Shown here: positions 17,007-27,400 of the stretch, in pieces
How positions within the stretch are numbered: position 1 is the first letter of the stretch
Layout: each line of letters opens with the position of its first letter
Assembly: GCA_029265075.1 (NCBI GenBank)
Contig: JAJUJZ010000005.1
Coordinates: 1-55,907 of the forward strand
Length of the DNA: 55,907 nt
Source: Gammaproteobacteria bacterium
Lineage (GTDB): Bacteria > Pseudomonadota > Gammaproteobacteria > Pseudomonadales > CAMLJR01
Reading direction: 5' to 3'
The notes under the pieces: generated by a model
What the model was told of the DNA's origin: nothing
Database searches by the model: none
What the model saw: only the letters and a program-made list of their open reading frames with translations
Made by a program: the position numbers and the translations under genes

Positions 17007-17552
17007 TCAGTACACTGGTTGGGCAGCGGGCTCGACCGCTGCCCCCGACTGCAATTGATCCAGAACGCCGCCGCTCCAGCCCACGATTGAACCGAAGCTT
17101 TCCCGCGACCATCCCTCCATCATCACGAAGTGGGGAATTAGCCGCGACTGCTGCCACCAGGGGTCCTGGTCGACGGGCAGCAGCATGGGTGTGAGGATGA
17201 TCAGAGCCAGCACCAGCAGCAGCCCGCGCGCCACGCCGAAGCCCATCCCCAGCAGCCGGTCAAGGCCGCCGAGTCCAGTGGCTCGAATCAGAGAAACCAG
17301 CAGATAGTTGAGCAGGCTGCCGATCAGCAGCGTGCCAGCGAAAAGAGCAATGAAGGCGAGAACAGTGCGAATGGAGGGCGTTTCGATCCACTGCGCCAGC
17401 ACCACCGCAAGTCGCGGATGAAAGGCGATGGCGACAAAACTGGCGATAACCCATGCTAATAGTGACAGCGCCTCTTTGACAAAGCCGCGCCAGATACTGA
17501 TCAGGCAGGAGATGCTGATGATGGCGACAATGGTCCAGTCAGCCCAGTTCAT
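17007..17552 (-). CDS. cvpA: CvpA family inner-membrane protein
   Basis: A 181-residue protein with four predicted helices. It opens [23 protein letters not shown], where the family's early acidic residue and the RG after helix 1 are conserved; [21 protein letters not shown] is the other conserved block. First named for colicin V production, it is now linked to envelope homeostasis. It lies 26 bp upstream of purF, as in enterics and pseudomonads, with a good promoter upstream. Confidence 0.93.
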   Translation of the reverse strand: MNWADWTIVAIISISCLISIWRGFVKEALSLLAWVIASFVAIAFHPRLAVVLAQWIETPSIRTVLAFIALFAGTLLIGSLLNYLLVSLIRATGLGGLDRLLGMGFGVARGLLLVLALIILTPMLLPVDQDPWWQQSRLIPHFVMMEGWSRESFGSIVGWSGGVLDQLQSGAAVEPAAQPVY

Positions 17553-17618
17553 TCCGGTCCTGCAGCTCCGCGGGCGATAGCGTGACGGCCTATCCCGTCA
17601 TGCTCGAGGAAGGCGCGC

Positions 17619-17647
17619 ATTGTATCAGAGGTGCAGGAGACGCCCAA
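17619..17647 (-). promoter_or_regulatory. sigma70 promoter for cvpA-purF
   Basis: On the minus strand TTGGGC and TACAAT are spaced by 17 bp, followed by a GCGCGCC discriminator of the kind seen at growth-rate or stringent-controlled promoters. It lies about 67 bp upstream of the cvpA ATG. I see no clear PurR-type palindrome overlapping it. Confidence 0.6.
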
Positions 17648-17698
17648 CCTCCCCCGCCATAGGGAGATGCCGCAGTAGCGCTTATGCCTCGTGCCGGG

Positions 17699-18349
17699 TC
17701 AGGGCTCGAATTTGACTACCAGCGGTTTGACATCGAACTGCGTGGCGATGGTCTGCCGCTGTGCATCGGCCTGATTGCGGTTCAGCCAGGGGCCGGCATA
17801 GACGCGGTGGATGGTCTGGCTGCCGCTTCGTGCCGACCGGCTGAAGGCCTTGAAGCCGGCCGCCTGCAGATCCTTCACCAGCTTCTGAGCGCTGGCCTCG
17901 CTGGACAGCGCGGCCACCTGCACCAGCCACCCCTCGGGCGTACCGCTCGGGTCCAGTGCAGCCTGCGGTGAGGCAGAGGGCTGTGCCTGCGGCTCGGGTG
18001 CGGGCTTCGGTGCCGGCTTTGGTGCAGATTGGGGCGCAGGGACCGGCGCGGGCGCTGACTCGATCGGGCGGGAAGATGGCGCCGCAGCGGGAGCCAGCTG
18101 TTCGGCAACAATCTGTTCATCGCGCGCCGCCCGATCGAAATCAGGCGCCGGTGTATCGCTCAGCCCTTCGGGAATACGGGGCTCGGCAACAGTGAAACGT
18201 TCAATCTCAGGCACCGGCGGGATCATGCTGTCGCCCGCCAGCTGGAATTCGCCCTCGCCGGCATCGAGCAGCCAGAACCACGCAACGACACCCAGCAGAA
18301 TGAGTGCGATGGCTCCCGTCAGCCGTTGCTTCAAGCGGTCGCGCGCCAT
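17699..18349 (-). CDS. SPOR-domain membrane protein (DedD-like)
   Basis: A 216-residue bitopic protein: a short cytoplasmic start with basic residues, a single helix (about residues 12-27, GAIALILLGVVAWFWLL), a Pro/Ala-rich linker (about residues 75-133, PKPAPKPAPEPQ), and a C-terminal SPOR domain (about residues 139-214) with GWLVQVAALSSEASAQKLV and VYAGPWLNRNQADAQ. SPOR domains bind denuded septal peptidoglycan, so it should localise to the division site. It lies between folC and cvpA, the same position as the DedD-like gene in other gammaproteobacteria. Confidence 0.9.
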   Translation of the reverse strand: MARDRLKQRLTGAIALILLGVVAWFWLLDAGEGEFQLAGDSMIPPVPEIERFTVAEPRIPEGLSDTPAPDFDRAARDEQIVAEQLAPAAAPSSRPIESAPAPVPAPQSAPKPAPKPAPEPQAQPSASPQAALDPSGTPEGWLVQVAALSSEASAQKLVKDLQAAGFKAFSRSARSGSQTIHRVYAGPWLNRNQADAQRQTIATQFDVKPLVVKFEP

Positions 18350-18388
18350 GCCAGGCTTCCCATTTCAACTGTTTCCAAAACCGCCCCG

Positions 18389-19699
18389 TCAGGCGGCGGC
18401 TGCATCCAGCACGCGGCTGCGCAGCGCCGCGACCGTAAAGAATGAACCAAACACCAGAATCCGCTGGCCTGGCTGGCAGTCACGCAGTGCTGCTTCCCAC
18501 GCCTCTTCCACGCTGTCGGTGGTATGGACCCGCAGCCCCTGCTGACAGAGCGCGACAGCGAGCGCTGCACTGGGCGCCGCGCGGACATTGCCGCCGAGCT
18601 CGCCGACATACCAGTCGTCGATGGCGCTGGCGAGCGCCGCGATGACGCCGTCCCGGTCTTTGTCGCCCATCATGGCGAACACCGCGCGGGTCGGCGCCGG
18701 CTGCTGCGCCAGTCGCGTCGCCAGCCAGCGTGCTGCATGCGGATTATGGCCAACGTCAAAGATGACCTCGATATCCCGATAGCGCAACCGTTCGAACCGG
18801 CCCGGCAGACGAGCGGCCTCTAAGCCCTCGACCACGGCCTGACGCAATGCCGGCCAGCCGCCTGGCTGCAGGTCGGCCATGATCAGCGCAAAGGCCGTCA
18901 GAGCCGCCGCCACACTCGGCAGGGGCAGATCGGGCAGCGGCAGGTCCACCAGCGCGGGCGCGCCACAACCCACCGGCGGGCGCCATGACCAGTGATCGCT
19001 GGAAGCGTTGAAGTCCCAGGCCTCGCTGACTGGCAGCCACTGCGCCTGAATCTGGCGCGCGTAATCGCCGACAGAGGCCGGCGCAGCAGGGTCGGCGCAG
19101 ATGGCAGCGCGTCCGCTGCGGAACACCCCGGCTTTTTCACGTCCGATTGCCTCACGGCTGTCGCCCAGCCAGTCCTGATGGTCGAGATCAATGCTGGTGA
19201 TGATGGCAACGTCGGCATCGATCAGGTTGACGGCATCGAGCCTGCCACCCAGGCCCACTTCCAGCAGCCATACGTCGAGGTCCGCCTGCGCAAACAGCCA
19301 GAACGCCGCCAGCGTGCCGAATTCGAAATAGGTGAGCGAAATATCTGCCATGGCGGCGCGCACGGCCTCGAAGGCACGGCACAGCGATGCATCATCGACG
19401 GCGGCGGCATCAATGCGTACGCGCTCGTTGTAGCTGAACAGATGAGGAGAGGTGTAGGCACCGACCCGCTGGCCGGCAGCGATAAACATCGCCTCCAGCG
19501 CGGCCACGCAGGAGCCCTTGCCATTGGTTCCGGCTACGGTGATCACTCGCGGGCGTCCCGGCGCCGTGGTGTCGATCAGCGGGCCCATCCGCCCGGCGAC
19601 CGCACGCACGCGGTCGAGGCCAAGATCGATCTGGCTCGGATGGTTGACCTCCATCCACTCCAGCCACTGCTCCAGCGTTCGTGCAGTCACGTCAGACAA
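18389..19699 (-). CDS. folC: bifunctional folylpolyglutamate synthase/dihydrofolate synthase
   Basis: A 436-residue Mur-ligase-like enzyme. The ATP loop VAGTNGKGSCVAALE (GTNGKGS, residues 57-63), the TSPHLFSYNERVRID segment and EVGLGGRLDAVN are diagnostic. It adds L-glutamate to dihydropteroate and then to folates. The C-terminal domain contains FDVGHNPHAARWLA. The 5' end lies 39 bp downstream of accD and the 3' end 39 bp before the SPOR gene, consistent with one operon. Confidence 0.96.
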   Translation of the reverse strand: MSDVTARTLEQWLEWMEVNHPSQIDLGLDRVRAVAGRMGPLIDTTAPGRPRVITVAGTNGKGSCVAALEAMFIAAGQRVGAYTSPHLFSYNERVRIDAAAVDDASLCRAFEAVRAAMADISLTYFEFGTLAAFWLFAQADLDVWLLEVGLGGRLDAVNLIDADVAIITSIDLDHQDWLGDSREAIGREKAGVFRSGRAAICADPAAPASVGDYARQIQAQWLPVSEAWDFNASSDHWSWRPPVGCGAPALVDLPLPDLPLPSVAAALTAFALIMADLQPGGWPALRQAVVEGLEAARLPGRFERLRYRDIEVIFDVGHNPHAARWLATRLAQQPAPTRAVFAMMGDKDRDGVIAALASAIDDWYVGELGGNVRAAPSAALAVALCQQGLRVHTTDSVEEAWEAALRDCQPGQRILVFGSFFTVAALRSRVLDAAAA

Positions 19700-19738
19700 C
19701 TCCTGCAGTCAGCCGATGCGGTCGCCGCGCAGGCCGCG

Positions 19739-20608
19739 TCAGCCGAGCTCCTGATGGGTAAGCTTGGCCAGCAAGCGGGCAATGGTGTCACGCATTTCAT
19801 GGCGGTGCACGATCATGTCGATAGCGCCATGTTCGAGCAGGAATTCGCTCCGCTGGAAGCCGGCGGGCAGTTTCTGACGAATGGTCTGCTCGATGATCTG
19901 CGGGCCGGCGAAGCCGGCGCGGGCGCCCGGCTCGGCGATATTGATATCACCCAGCAGCGCCAGACTGGCCGAGACACCGCCATAGATCGGGTCGGTCAGT
20001 ACAGAGATGTACGGTACGCCGCTCTGCTTCAGCCGCTCCAGCACGGCGCTGGTCTTGGCCATCTGCATCAGCGACAGCAGCGCTTCCTGCATACGGGCGC
20101 CACCGGATGCCGCGAAGCAGACCAGCGGCATGCGCTCTTCCAGCGCCAGATTGGCCGCGCGGGTGAACTTCTCTCCCACAGCCGTGCCCATCGAGCCGCC
20201 ATGGAAGCTGAATTCGAACGCCACTGCCACCAGTGGCAGCTGATGCAGCGTGCCGCGCATGGCGATCAGCGCATCCTGCTCGCCGGTCGCCTTCTGCGCC
20301 TGCGTCAGCCGGTCCTTGTAGCGTTTGACGTCCTTGAACTTGAGCCGGTCGACCGGCTTCACGTCCTCAAAGACCTCCTGACGGCCATCCTCATCGAGGA
20401 AGGCAGCGAGCCGGCGCCGCGCACCGATGCGCATGTGGTGATCGCATTTGGGGCAGACGTCGAGACTGCGCTCGAGCTCCGGCCGGTAAAGAACCGCCTC
20501 GCACTTGCTACACTTTTTCCAGAGCCCCTCCGGCACGCTGGAACGGCGCTCAGCCTGTTTCGGCTCTGAGCGAATGATGGAGGGGACAATCTTGTCAATC
20601 CAGTTCAT
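19739..20608 (-). CDS. accD: acetyl-CoA carboxylase carboxyltransferase subunit beta
   Basis: A 289-residue AccD. The N-terminal zinc ribbon uses Cys33, Cys36, Cys52 and Cys55 (KCSKC...VCPKC). The crotonase-like core has [36 protein letters not shown] in segments, and [16 protein letters not shown]. With AccA it transfers carboxyl from carboxybiotin to acetyl-CoA to begin fatty-acid synthesis. It lies between trpA and folC, in the frequent accD-folC pairing. Confidence 0.97.
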   Translation of the reverse strand: MNWIDKIVPSIIRSEPKQAERRSSVPEGLWKKCSKCEAVLYRPELERSLDVCPKCDHHMRIGARRRLAAFLDEDGRQEVFEDVKPVDRLKFKDVKRYKDRLTQAQKATGEQDALIAMRGTLHQLPLVAVAFEFSFHGGSMGTAVGEKFTRAANLALEERMPLVCFAASGGARMQEALLSLMQMAKTSAVLERLKQSGVPYISVLTDPIYGGVSASLALLGDINIAEPGARAGFAGPQIIEQTIRQKLPAGFQRSEFLLEHGAIDMIVHRHEMRDTIARLLAKLTHQELG

Positions 20609-20656
20609 GTAGTAATCGGCCTTTCTTCTCGTCGTACAGACGTGCGAAATATCGGA

Positions 20657-21472
20657 TTATAAAGCGTCGACAGCAGCGCGAATCTCGCCAATGAGTGCCG
20701 CGGTATCACGCGCCAGCTCCTCGGTCGAGCGTCCTTCACGGGTAGCAGCAGCCACACGCTCGACCAGTGCCGAGCCGATGACTACTCCATCCGCGACGCG
20801 GGCAATGGCGCTGGCCGAAGCCGCATCCTTGATGCCAAAGCCGACCGTGACAGGCAGCGAAGTAATTGCCTTGATCCGAGCCAGCAACGCTGCCACCGCC
20901 GACACGTCGAGATGGCCGGCGCCAGTGACGCCCTTGAGCGATACGCAGTAGAGATATCCGCTCGCCATGGCGGCAACCTTGCGGATGCGCTCATCGGTGG
21001 TGGTCGGTGCCAGCAGAAAAATCATGTCGATGCCGGCTGGCCTGAGCTGGTCGGTGAGATCGCCCGCTTCCTCCGGCGGCATATCGACAATCAGCACACC
21101 GTCCACGCCCGCGGCCGCGGCTTCCCTGGCAAACGCCTCATATCCGATCCGCTCGACCGGGTTGGCATAGCCCATCAGCACCACCGGCGTTTCGTTATCG
21201 GTGCGCCGGAACTCAGCCACCATAGCGAGGATGTCGCGCAGGGTGGCGCGATGCATCAGCGCCCGCTCGTGTCCGAGCTGGATCACCGGCCCTTCTGCCA
21301 TCGGATCGGAAAATGGCACGCCCAGCTCGACGATGTCGGCGCCCTGCGCCACCAGCTCGTGCATGAGCGGCACGGTGGTGTCGGGGCTGGGATCCCCGGC
21401 CACGATATACGGCACCACTGCCTTGCGCCCGGCGCTGGCCAGCTGTTCCAGCCGTGCACTGATTCGACTCAC
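20657..21472 (-). CDS. trpA: tryptophan synthase alpha subunit
   Basis: A 271-residue TIM barrel that splits indole-3-glycerol phosphate and feeds indole to TrpB. Catalytic Glu49 lies in DIVELGVPFSD. The second acid of the pair, Asp60 in E. coli and Salmonella, is Glu60 here (DPMAEGPVIQ); codon GAA is clearly read. The phosphate-binding GFGIKD and VIGSALVE are intact. The start lies 36 bp after the trpB stop. The gene order is trpF-trpB-trpA-accD. Confidence 0.96.
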   Translation of the reverse strand: MSRISARLEQLASAGRKAVVPYIVAGDPSPDTTVPLMHELVAQGADIVELGVPFSDPMAEGPVIQLGHERALMHRATLRDILAMVAEFRRTDNETPVVLMGYANPVERIGYEAFAREAAAAGVDGVLIVDMPPEEAGDLTDQLRPAGIDMIFLLAPTTTDERIRKVAAMASGYLYCVSLKGVTGAGHLDVSAVAALLARIKAITSLPVTVGFGIKDAASASAIARVADGVVIGSALVERVAAATREGRSTEELARDTAALIGEIRAAVDAL

Positions 21473-21508
21473 TGTTTGACCCCTATCAAATGTTCTCGCC
21501 CACGGCGC

Positions 21509-22732
21509 TCAGAAACTGATGCCATCGAGATCAGCGACTGTATGAATATCCTTGTCGCCCCGTCCCGACAGGTTGACGATGATGATCTGGTCCGGCCGCA
21601 TGGTCGGCGCCAGCTTCTGCGTCCAGGCGATGGCGTGGCTCGACTCCAGCGCCGGCATGATGCCCTCAGTACGCGTCAGCATGCGGAAGGCGGCCAGCGC
21701 CTCGTCGTCAGTAACAGGTTCGTAGCGCACGCGCCCGATATCGCGCAGCCAGGCGTGCTCCGGACCGACGCCGGGGTAATCGAGGCCGGCAGAGATCGAA
21801 TGAGTCTCTATGATCTGACCCGCCTCGTCTTGCATCAGGTAGGTGCGGTTGCCGTGCAGTACGCCCGGCAGACCGGCATTGAGCGGTGCGCCGTGGCGGC
21901 CACTCTCGAGCCCGTAGCCACCGGCCTCGATGCCGTACATCGCGACACTGGAGTCTTCGAGGAAAGGATGGAACAAACCGATGGCGTTGGAGCCACCGCC
22001 GACGCAGGCAACCAGTGCATCGGGCAGCCGTCCGGTCATCTCCAGGCACTGCGCGCGCGCCTCGCGGCCAATGATTGCCTGGAAGTCGCGCACCATTCTG
22101 GGATAGGGGTGCGGGCCGGCCACGGTGCCGATGATGTAGAAGGTGTCGTCGACGTTGGTGACCCAGTCGCGCAGCGCCTCGTTCATCGCATCCTTCAGCG
22201 TGCGTGAGCCCGACTTCACCGGAATCACTTCAGCACCCAGCAGCTTCATGCGGTATACGTTGATGGCCTGCCTGCGCACGTCTTCTTCGCCCATGTAGAC
22301 CTGGCACTCCATGCCAAACCGTGCGGCGACGGTGGCAGTGGCCACGCCGTGCTGGCCGGCGCCGGTCTCAGCGATCACGCGCTTCTTGCCCATGTGCCTG
22401 GCAAGCAGCCCCTGACCGATGGTGTTGTTCACCTTATGCGCGCCGGTGTGGTTGAGATCCTCCCGTTTGAGGTAGATCTGCGCACCACCCAGCTCGCGGC
22501 TCCAGCGCTCCGCATAGTAGAGCGGCGACGGCCGGCCGACGAAGTGCGCCAGGTCGCGATCCACTTCCGCCAGGAATACCGGATCGACCGACAGCCGCTC
22601 ATAGGCGGCAGCCAGCTCATCCAGAGCGTAGATGAGGGTTTCGGAAACGAAGCGCCCGCCGTAGGGACCAAAATGGCCGCGCTCATCGGGCATTGCTGCG
22701 TAATCGATCTGTTCGGGTTTCTCTGTGGTCAC
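21509..22732 (-). CDS. trpB: tryptophan synthase beta subunit
   Basis: A 407-residue PLP enzyme joining indole and serine. The PLP lysine is Lys100 in [15 protein letters not shown]. The catalytic Glu sits in [13 protein letters not shown], and the phosphate loop is [16 protein letters not shown] near residue 22 is the classic N-terminal motif. The start overlaps the trpF stop by 4 bp (ATGA), suggesting translational coupling. Confidence 0.97.
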   Translation of the reverse strand: MTTEKPEQIDYAAMPDERGHFGPYGGRFVSETLIYALDELAAAYERLSVDPVFLAEVDRDLAHFVGRPSPLYYAERWSRELGGAQIYLKREDLNHTGAHKVNNTIGQGLLARHMGKKRVIAETGAGQHGVATATVAARFGMECQVYMGEEDVRRQAINVYRMKLLGAEVIPVKSGSRTLKDAMNEALRDWVTNVDDTFYIIGTVAGPHPYPRMVRDFQAIIGREARAQCLEMTGRLPDALVACVGGGSNAIGLFHPFLEDSSVAMYGIEAGGYGLESGRHGAPLNAGLPGVLHGNRTYLMQDEAGQIIETHSISAGLDYPGVGPEHAWLRDIGRVRYEPVTDDEALAAFRMLTRTEGIMPALESSHAIAWTQKLAPTMRPDQIIIVNLSGRGDKDIHTVADLDGISF

Positions 22733-23388
22733 TGACCGACTCCAGATTGTTCTGCGCTGCGGGCCTGATCGGCCTTTCGCACCGCTGCCAGGAAGGCGTG
22801 AATAAGGGCTGCGTCCTTGACGCCACGACGCGACTCCACCCCGCCGCTGACGTCGACGGCATAGGGTCTTACCGTAGCGATGGCCGCGCCGACATTGTCG
22901 GCGTTGAGGCCGCCGGCCAGCACGATGTGCGGCGCCAGTTCGGCAGGCACGCGGCTCCAGTCGAAAGCGGCACCGGTGCCGCCCGGCACGCCGGGCTGGT
23001 AGGCGTCGAGCAGCAGAGCCGCTGCGCCCGCAAATTGCTGCCGCACCTGGTGGAGCTCCACGCTATCGCGCATCCGCACGGCCCGCAGCCACGGCCGGTG
23101 AAACTGTTCGCACCAGGCGGCTGGTTCGTCGCCATGAAACTGGAGCATGCCCAGTGGCACACTGCTCAGCACGTCGCGCACGGCCGACGCATCGGCATCG
23201 ACGAACAGGCCCACGGGCGTAACGAACGGCGGCAGCACGCGGCAAATGGCAGCTGCCTCGGCGATGGTGACGGCGCGCGGGCTGTGAGCGTAGAACACCA
23301 GACCGATCGCGTCGGCGCCGGCCGAGCACGCCGCCAGCGCATCTTCCCGAGTGCGAACCCCACAGATTTTCACTCGCGTACGCTGCAC
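22729..23388 (-). CDS. trpF: phosphoribosylanthranilate isomerase
   Basis: A 219-residue TIM barrel catalysing the Amadori rearrangement of PRA in tryptophan synthesis. The general base Cys9 is in [12 protein letters not shown] and the general acid Asp128 in [23 protein letters not shown] and VDVSGGVES form the phosphate site. It heads trpF-trpB-trpA. The remaining trp genes are not in this window. The 142-bp gap to truA may hold its promoter, although no strong -35/-10 pair is obvious. Confidence 0.95.
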   Translation of the reverse strand: MQRTRVKICGVRTREDALAACSAGADAIGLVFYAHSPRAVTIAEAAAICRVLPPFVTPVGLFVDADASAVRDVLSSVPLGMLQFHGDEPAAWCEQFHRPWLRAVRMRDSVELHQVRQQFAGAAALLLDAYQPGVPGGTGAAFDWSRVPAELAPHIVLAGGLNADNVGAAIATVRPYAVDVSGGVESRRGVKDAALIHAFLAAVRKADQARSAEQSGVGQ

Positions 23389-23530
23389 GCTGATCGTCCT
23401 GCCACGCCCAAAAAAGACGCCGAATGGTAACAGAATCGCGCACAGGCTGTCTGCGCGGCAGCTTCACCGCAGGCACAAGGCTGAGCCTGTCGCGGTCATC
23501 AATACAGCGGCTTGCTTCCAGGCAACCCGT

Positions 23531-24388
23531 TTACACGCCCATCAGCAGCGGCGTCAGAAACGCCGGGCCCGGGGCGGTTTCCGGCAGCCCGTATCGCGCC
23601 GGATACTGCACGTCGACCAGGTAGAGGCCCTGCGGGGGCGCAGTCGGAGCAGCCCGGGTACGGTCACGGGCGGCGAATACTTCGGCGGTCCAGCCCGGCG
23701 GCTGCCGGCCACACCCCACTTCCATCAAGGTGCCGACAATGTTGCGCACCATATGCAGCAGAAAGGCATTCGCCTGAATCTCGACCACCACCCAGTCGGC
23801 ATACCGCTTTACGGAGACGAAATGGACGTTGCGCATGGGGGTGCTGGACTGACAGCCAGCGCCGCGGAACGAGCTGAAATCCTGCTCGCCCAGCAGGCAC
23901 TGCGCTTCCGCATGCATCAGGTCGGCGTCGAGCGCGTAGTGAAAAGTGGTGGCCAGCCGGCTGAAATGCGCTGAGCGCACCGGCCGGTTAAGAATCACGT
24001 AGCGATAGCGACGGGCGGTCGCGGTGAAGCGTGCATGGAAGTCAGCCGCCACAGGCCGCGCCCACTGCACGGCGATACCCGCCGGCAGATGCGTGTTGGC
24101 ACCAATGACCCAGGCCTTTTCGTCGCGCGCCACTGGCGTATCGAAGTGCACGATCTGCCGCGCCGCATGCACGCCAGCATCGGTGCGGCCAGCGCAGGCG
24201 GTGACAATGGGCGCAGCCGCAATCCGGCTGAGCGCCTGCTCCAGCGTCTCCTGTACTGTCGCCAGCCTCAGCTTGCGCTGGGACTGCCAGCCATAGAAGC
24301 CACTGCCGTCGTATTCCACTGCGAGGGCGACCCGGTCACCCGCCGTAAACCGATGTGTAAAAGGCGCCGCGAACGACTGCTCACTCAT
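23531..24388 (-). CDS. truA: tRNA pseudouridine(38-40) synthase
   Basis: A 285-residue TruA. The catalytic Asp70 is in CAGRTDAGVHAARQIVHF. The N-terminal LAVEYDGSGFYGWQ, the YRYVILNRPVRS strand and the C-terminal FLLHMVRNIVGTLMEVG are family marks. It modifies uridines 38-40 of the anticodon stem. It follows fimV by 13 bp, the order fimV-truA-trpF known from Pseudomonas. Confidence 0.96.
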   Translation of the reverse strand: MSEQSFAAPFTHRFTAGDRVALAVEYDGSGFYGWQSQRKLRLATVQETLEQALSRIAAAPIVTACAGRTDAGVHAARQIVHFDTPVARDEKAWVIGANTHLPAGIAVQWARPVAADFHARFTATARRYRYVILNRPVRSAHFSRLATTFHYALDADLMHAEAQCLLGEQDFSSFRGAGCQSSTPMRNVHFVSVKRYADWVVVEIQANAFLLHMVRNIVGTLMEVGCGRQPPGWTAEVFAARDRTRAAPTAPPQGLYLVDVQYPARYGLPETAPGPAFLTPLLMGV

Positions 24389-24401
24389 TCGCCATGTTTC
24401 C

Positions 24402-27400
24402 TCAGGAGATGCGGCTCAGCAGGCTCTGCGCCTCTTCCTTCTGCGGATCGGTTCCTTCCACCACCACTTCATCGAGAATGTCGCGGGCACCCGCCGTGTC
24501 ACCCATGTCGATATAGGCGCGGGCCAGATCGAGCTTGGTTGCCACCTCATCAGCGTCGGCAAGGAAATCGAACTCGTCCTCAGCGTCAGCTGCCGCCAGT
24601 TCCGGGGTATAGGGTTCGAGGTCCGTCAGGTCAGGCAGGTCCGTGCCAAACGGCGTCTCTTCCGCAGCAGGCTCCAGCGCGTCGTCTGCCAGCAGGTCGT
24701 CGCCAGACTCGTCATCGGTATCGCCGGCCAGTGCCGCCGCGAACTCGTCGAGTTCGCCGAGCACATCCTCATCTTCGTCGGTTGCAGCCGTCGACGTGGC
24801 ACCCGGCAGCTCCCCGAGGCTGTCGAGACTTTCCAGCTCATCCAGCTCATCGATCTCTTCCAGATCGCCCAGGCCTTCGAGTTCGAACCCGCCGCTCGCG
24901 GGCGCCGCCGACTCCTCTGCGGCGGTCTCACTGGTATCTGCTGGCTCGTCGAGCCCGCTCATCAGCTCGTTGAAGGCGGCATCCAGATCCGCATCGCTGA
25001 TCGCTTCGTCATCTGCTGCCGGTTCCGCCGGCTCTGCTGGCGACAGCTCGGTGGCGGGCAGATCAAATGCTGCAATCTCTTGTTCCAGCTCATCCGTGGG
25101 CTCGACCTCGAAAGCGTCGAAGGCTGCATCGAGGGACTCCTGCTCCAGCTCGGAAAGATCGAGATCCAGGTCGCCTTCGAGATCGAGTTCGCCGTCCAGC
25201 TCCAGCTCGGCGTCATCAGCCAGCGTTTCGGCTGCTGGCTCGTCAGCAGGCGCTTCCGACCCAGTCCCGTCTGCTTCGTCCGCTGCTGCAGCTTCCACCC
25301 GCGACTCTTCACTACGCTCTTCGAACTCGAGGTCGTCGAGCCCAAAAAGGTTGACGTCCGCGTCCTCTTCCGCCGTCTCCGGCTCTGAGGTACCCAGCTC
25401 CGCGGTGTCGAGCTCCAGGTCGCTGAAATCGAGTTCCTGTTCAGTCCCGTCCTGCGGCGTCACGAGATCATCGAGGTCGAGCAGCGGGCCTTCTTCTTCC
25501 ACTGGCTCCTCCCGGTCGAAGATCAGCTCGTCCTCGGCGTCGCTGGTCTCAGTATCGTCTTCCGCGCCAGTCATCGCCGCCGCAGCCGCACCACCCAGCG
25601 CTGCAGCGCCCAGAGCGGCCGCGCCTGTCAGCGATGCTGAAGCGGGTGTGTCTCCCAGATCATCGAGCCAGCCGTCGACACCATCGACCGACGACAGCAG
25701 CTCCTTGACCTGCGCCACCGCCGGCTCGTCACCCAGCGACAGGAGCTGGCGGAACTCGGCCCGAAACGCGTCGCGCTCACGCATCTCGAGGTAGACCTCG
25801 AGCAGCTTGACGCGCAGATCACTGCGCGCCGGCTCCTGGGCAATGGCTGACTGCAGCAGATCAACGGCCTGCTGGTAGCGGCCATAGGCGATGTAGATAT
25901 CGGCTTCGGCCACAGCATCGCCGGTCTGGGAACGCACCGGCTCAGCGGCCGGCGCTTCAGAGGCTGCTGCCTCTTCGGCTGCAGCCTCCACTTCGTCACG
26001 CGGCGCGATGCCGTCATCGCTGACAACGACATCGTCACGGTCGAGCTGCTCGTCGGCAGCGAACACCACTGGCGGCGTGTCGTCTTCTTCGAGCGCGGCC
26101 AGCGCTTCGCGCTCAGCAGCGGCACGGCGGCGCTGTGCAATGATGAGTGCGGCCAGCAGGATCAGGGCGGCGCCGCCGGCAATCGGCAGCCATAGCATCG
26201 CCATCAGATCATCGATCAGTGAGCCTGATGAGCTGGCCGGAGCCGTCGCTGGTGCTGGCTGGGGCTGCGAGGCGTCGGTCGCCGCGGGCGCAGTATCCGG
26301 TGCAGCCGGTGCAGTCGCCGGGGGCGCAGCCTCTGTGGTATCGCCGGCAGCTGCCTGCAGGGCCGCCAGCTGATCGTCTTTCAGCGTCAGCAGTCGCTGC
26401 AGCGTTGCAATCTGCCGCTCCATGTCATCGAGGCGAGATTCCAGCTCGGCATTTTCGCGCCGGGCGCTGTCGAGGCTTTCACGGGCTGCGGCAAGCTCGT
26501 CACGCAGCGCAGCGCCCTCCCCTGCCCCGGCAGCCGCACCATCACTGGCAGTCAGGCGATCGCTGTCACCAGCCGTCGCAATGGACAGGCGCTCCCGCTC
26601 CTGCGGACCCGCGTCGTCGCTGGCGGCGGGCCGGCGGGCATCAAGCTGCGGTCCGGCCAGAGTCGTCGCAGGCGCACGGCCGCTGCGCCATGCTTCGTTG
26701 TGTTCACGCACGGTTGCCAGTGCCACATCAGCACTGACGGCCCGGACAGCGTCAGCAGATGGAATACGCAGTACGTATCCCGACTTCACCAGATTGATGT
26801 TGCCGCGAATGAATGCCTCCGGGTTAGCCTGCTGGATGGCCACCATCGTCTGCTGGAGGTTGACGTCGCCAGAAGGCCGGAACCGTGCCGCGATGGAAGA
26901 GAGAGTGTCGTTGTGCTGAACCCGGTACTCACCCGGGCCCGTAGCTGCTGGCTGGGTCAGCTGCGGGCGCGGCGAGGCTCCCGCTGCTGACTGCTGTGAT
27001 ACGCGCGGCCCTACGGCCGGGGACTGAGTCCGCTGCTGCACCGTCGCGAGGGCTGAGCCCGTCGCGGCGGGCGCCGGCGCGGCGCTGAAGGTGGGCGGGT
27101 CCAGCAGCACAGCGTATTCACGCAGCAGGCGCCCGCTGGGCCAGCGAGTTTCGACAATGAAATTGAGATAGGGCTCGACGACTGCTTCGCGTGTCGTCAC
27201 GCGAATGACGCCATTGCCGCGCTGATCGAGTTCGACGTTGAAACGCAGATTGGTCAGGAAATAGTCGCGCTCGACACCGGCCCGCTGAAAATCCTCCGGC
27301 GCGGCCAGCTGGACCCTGATCTGGGTCTCATCCAGATCGCCGGCGTCGAACAGCCGGATCTCCGCGTCAAGCGGCTGGTTCAGGGAAGATTTGACCGCCA

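Noticed and set aside
15451-17157. Longer purF start at 17157
   Set aside because: It would overlap cvpA; the nucleophile Cys must follow the initiator Met at 16980.
18992-20569. A 525-codon plus-strand frame opposite folC and accD
   Set aside because: It is the complement of two certain genes; long antisense frames are expected at this GC content. Similar frames opposite leuC (32077-33504), fimV (24643-25794) and the receptor (8545-10149) were rejected for the same reason.
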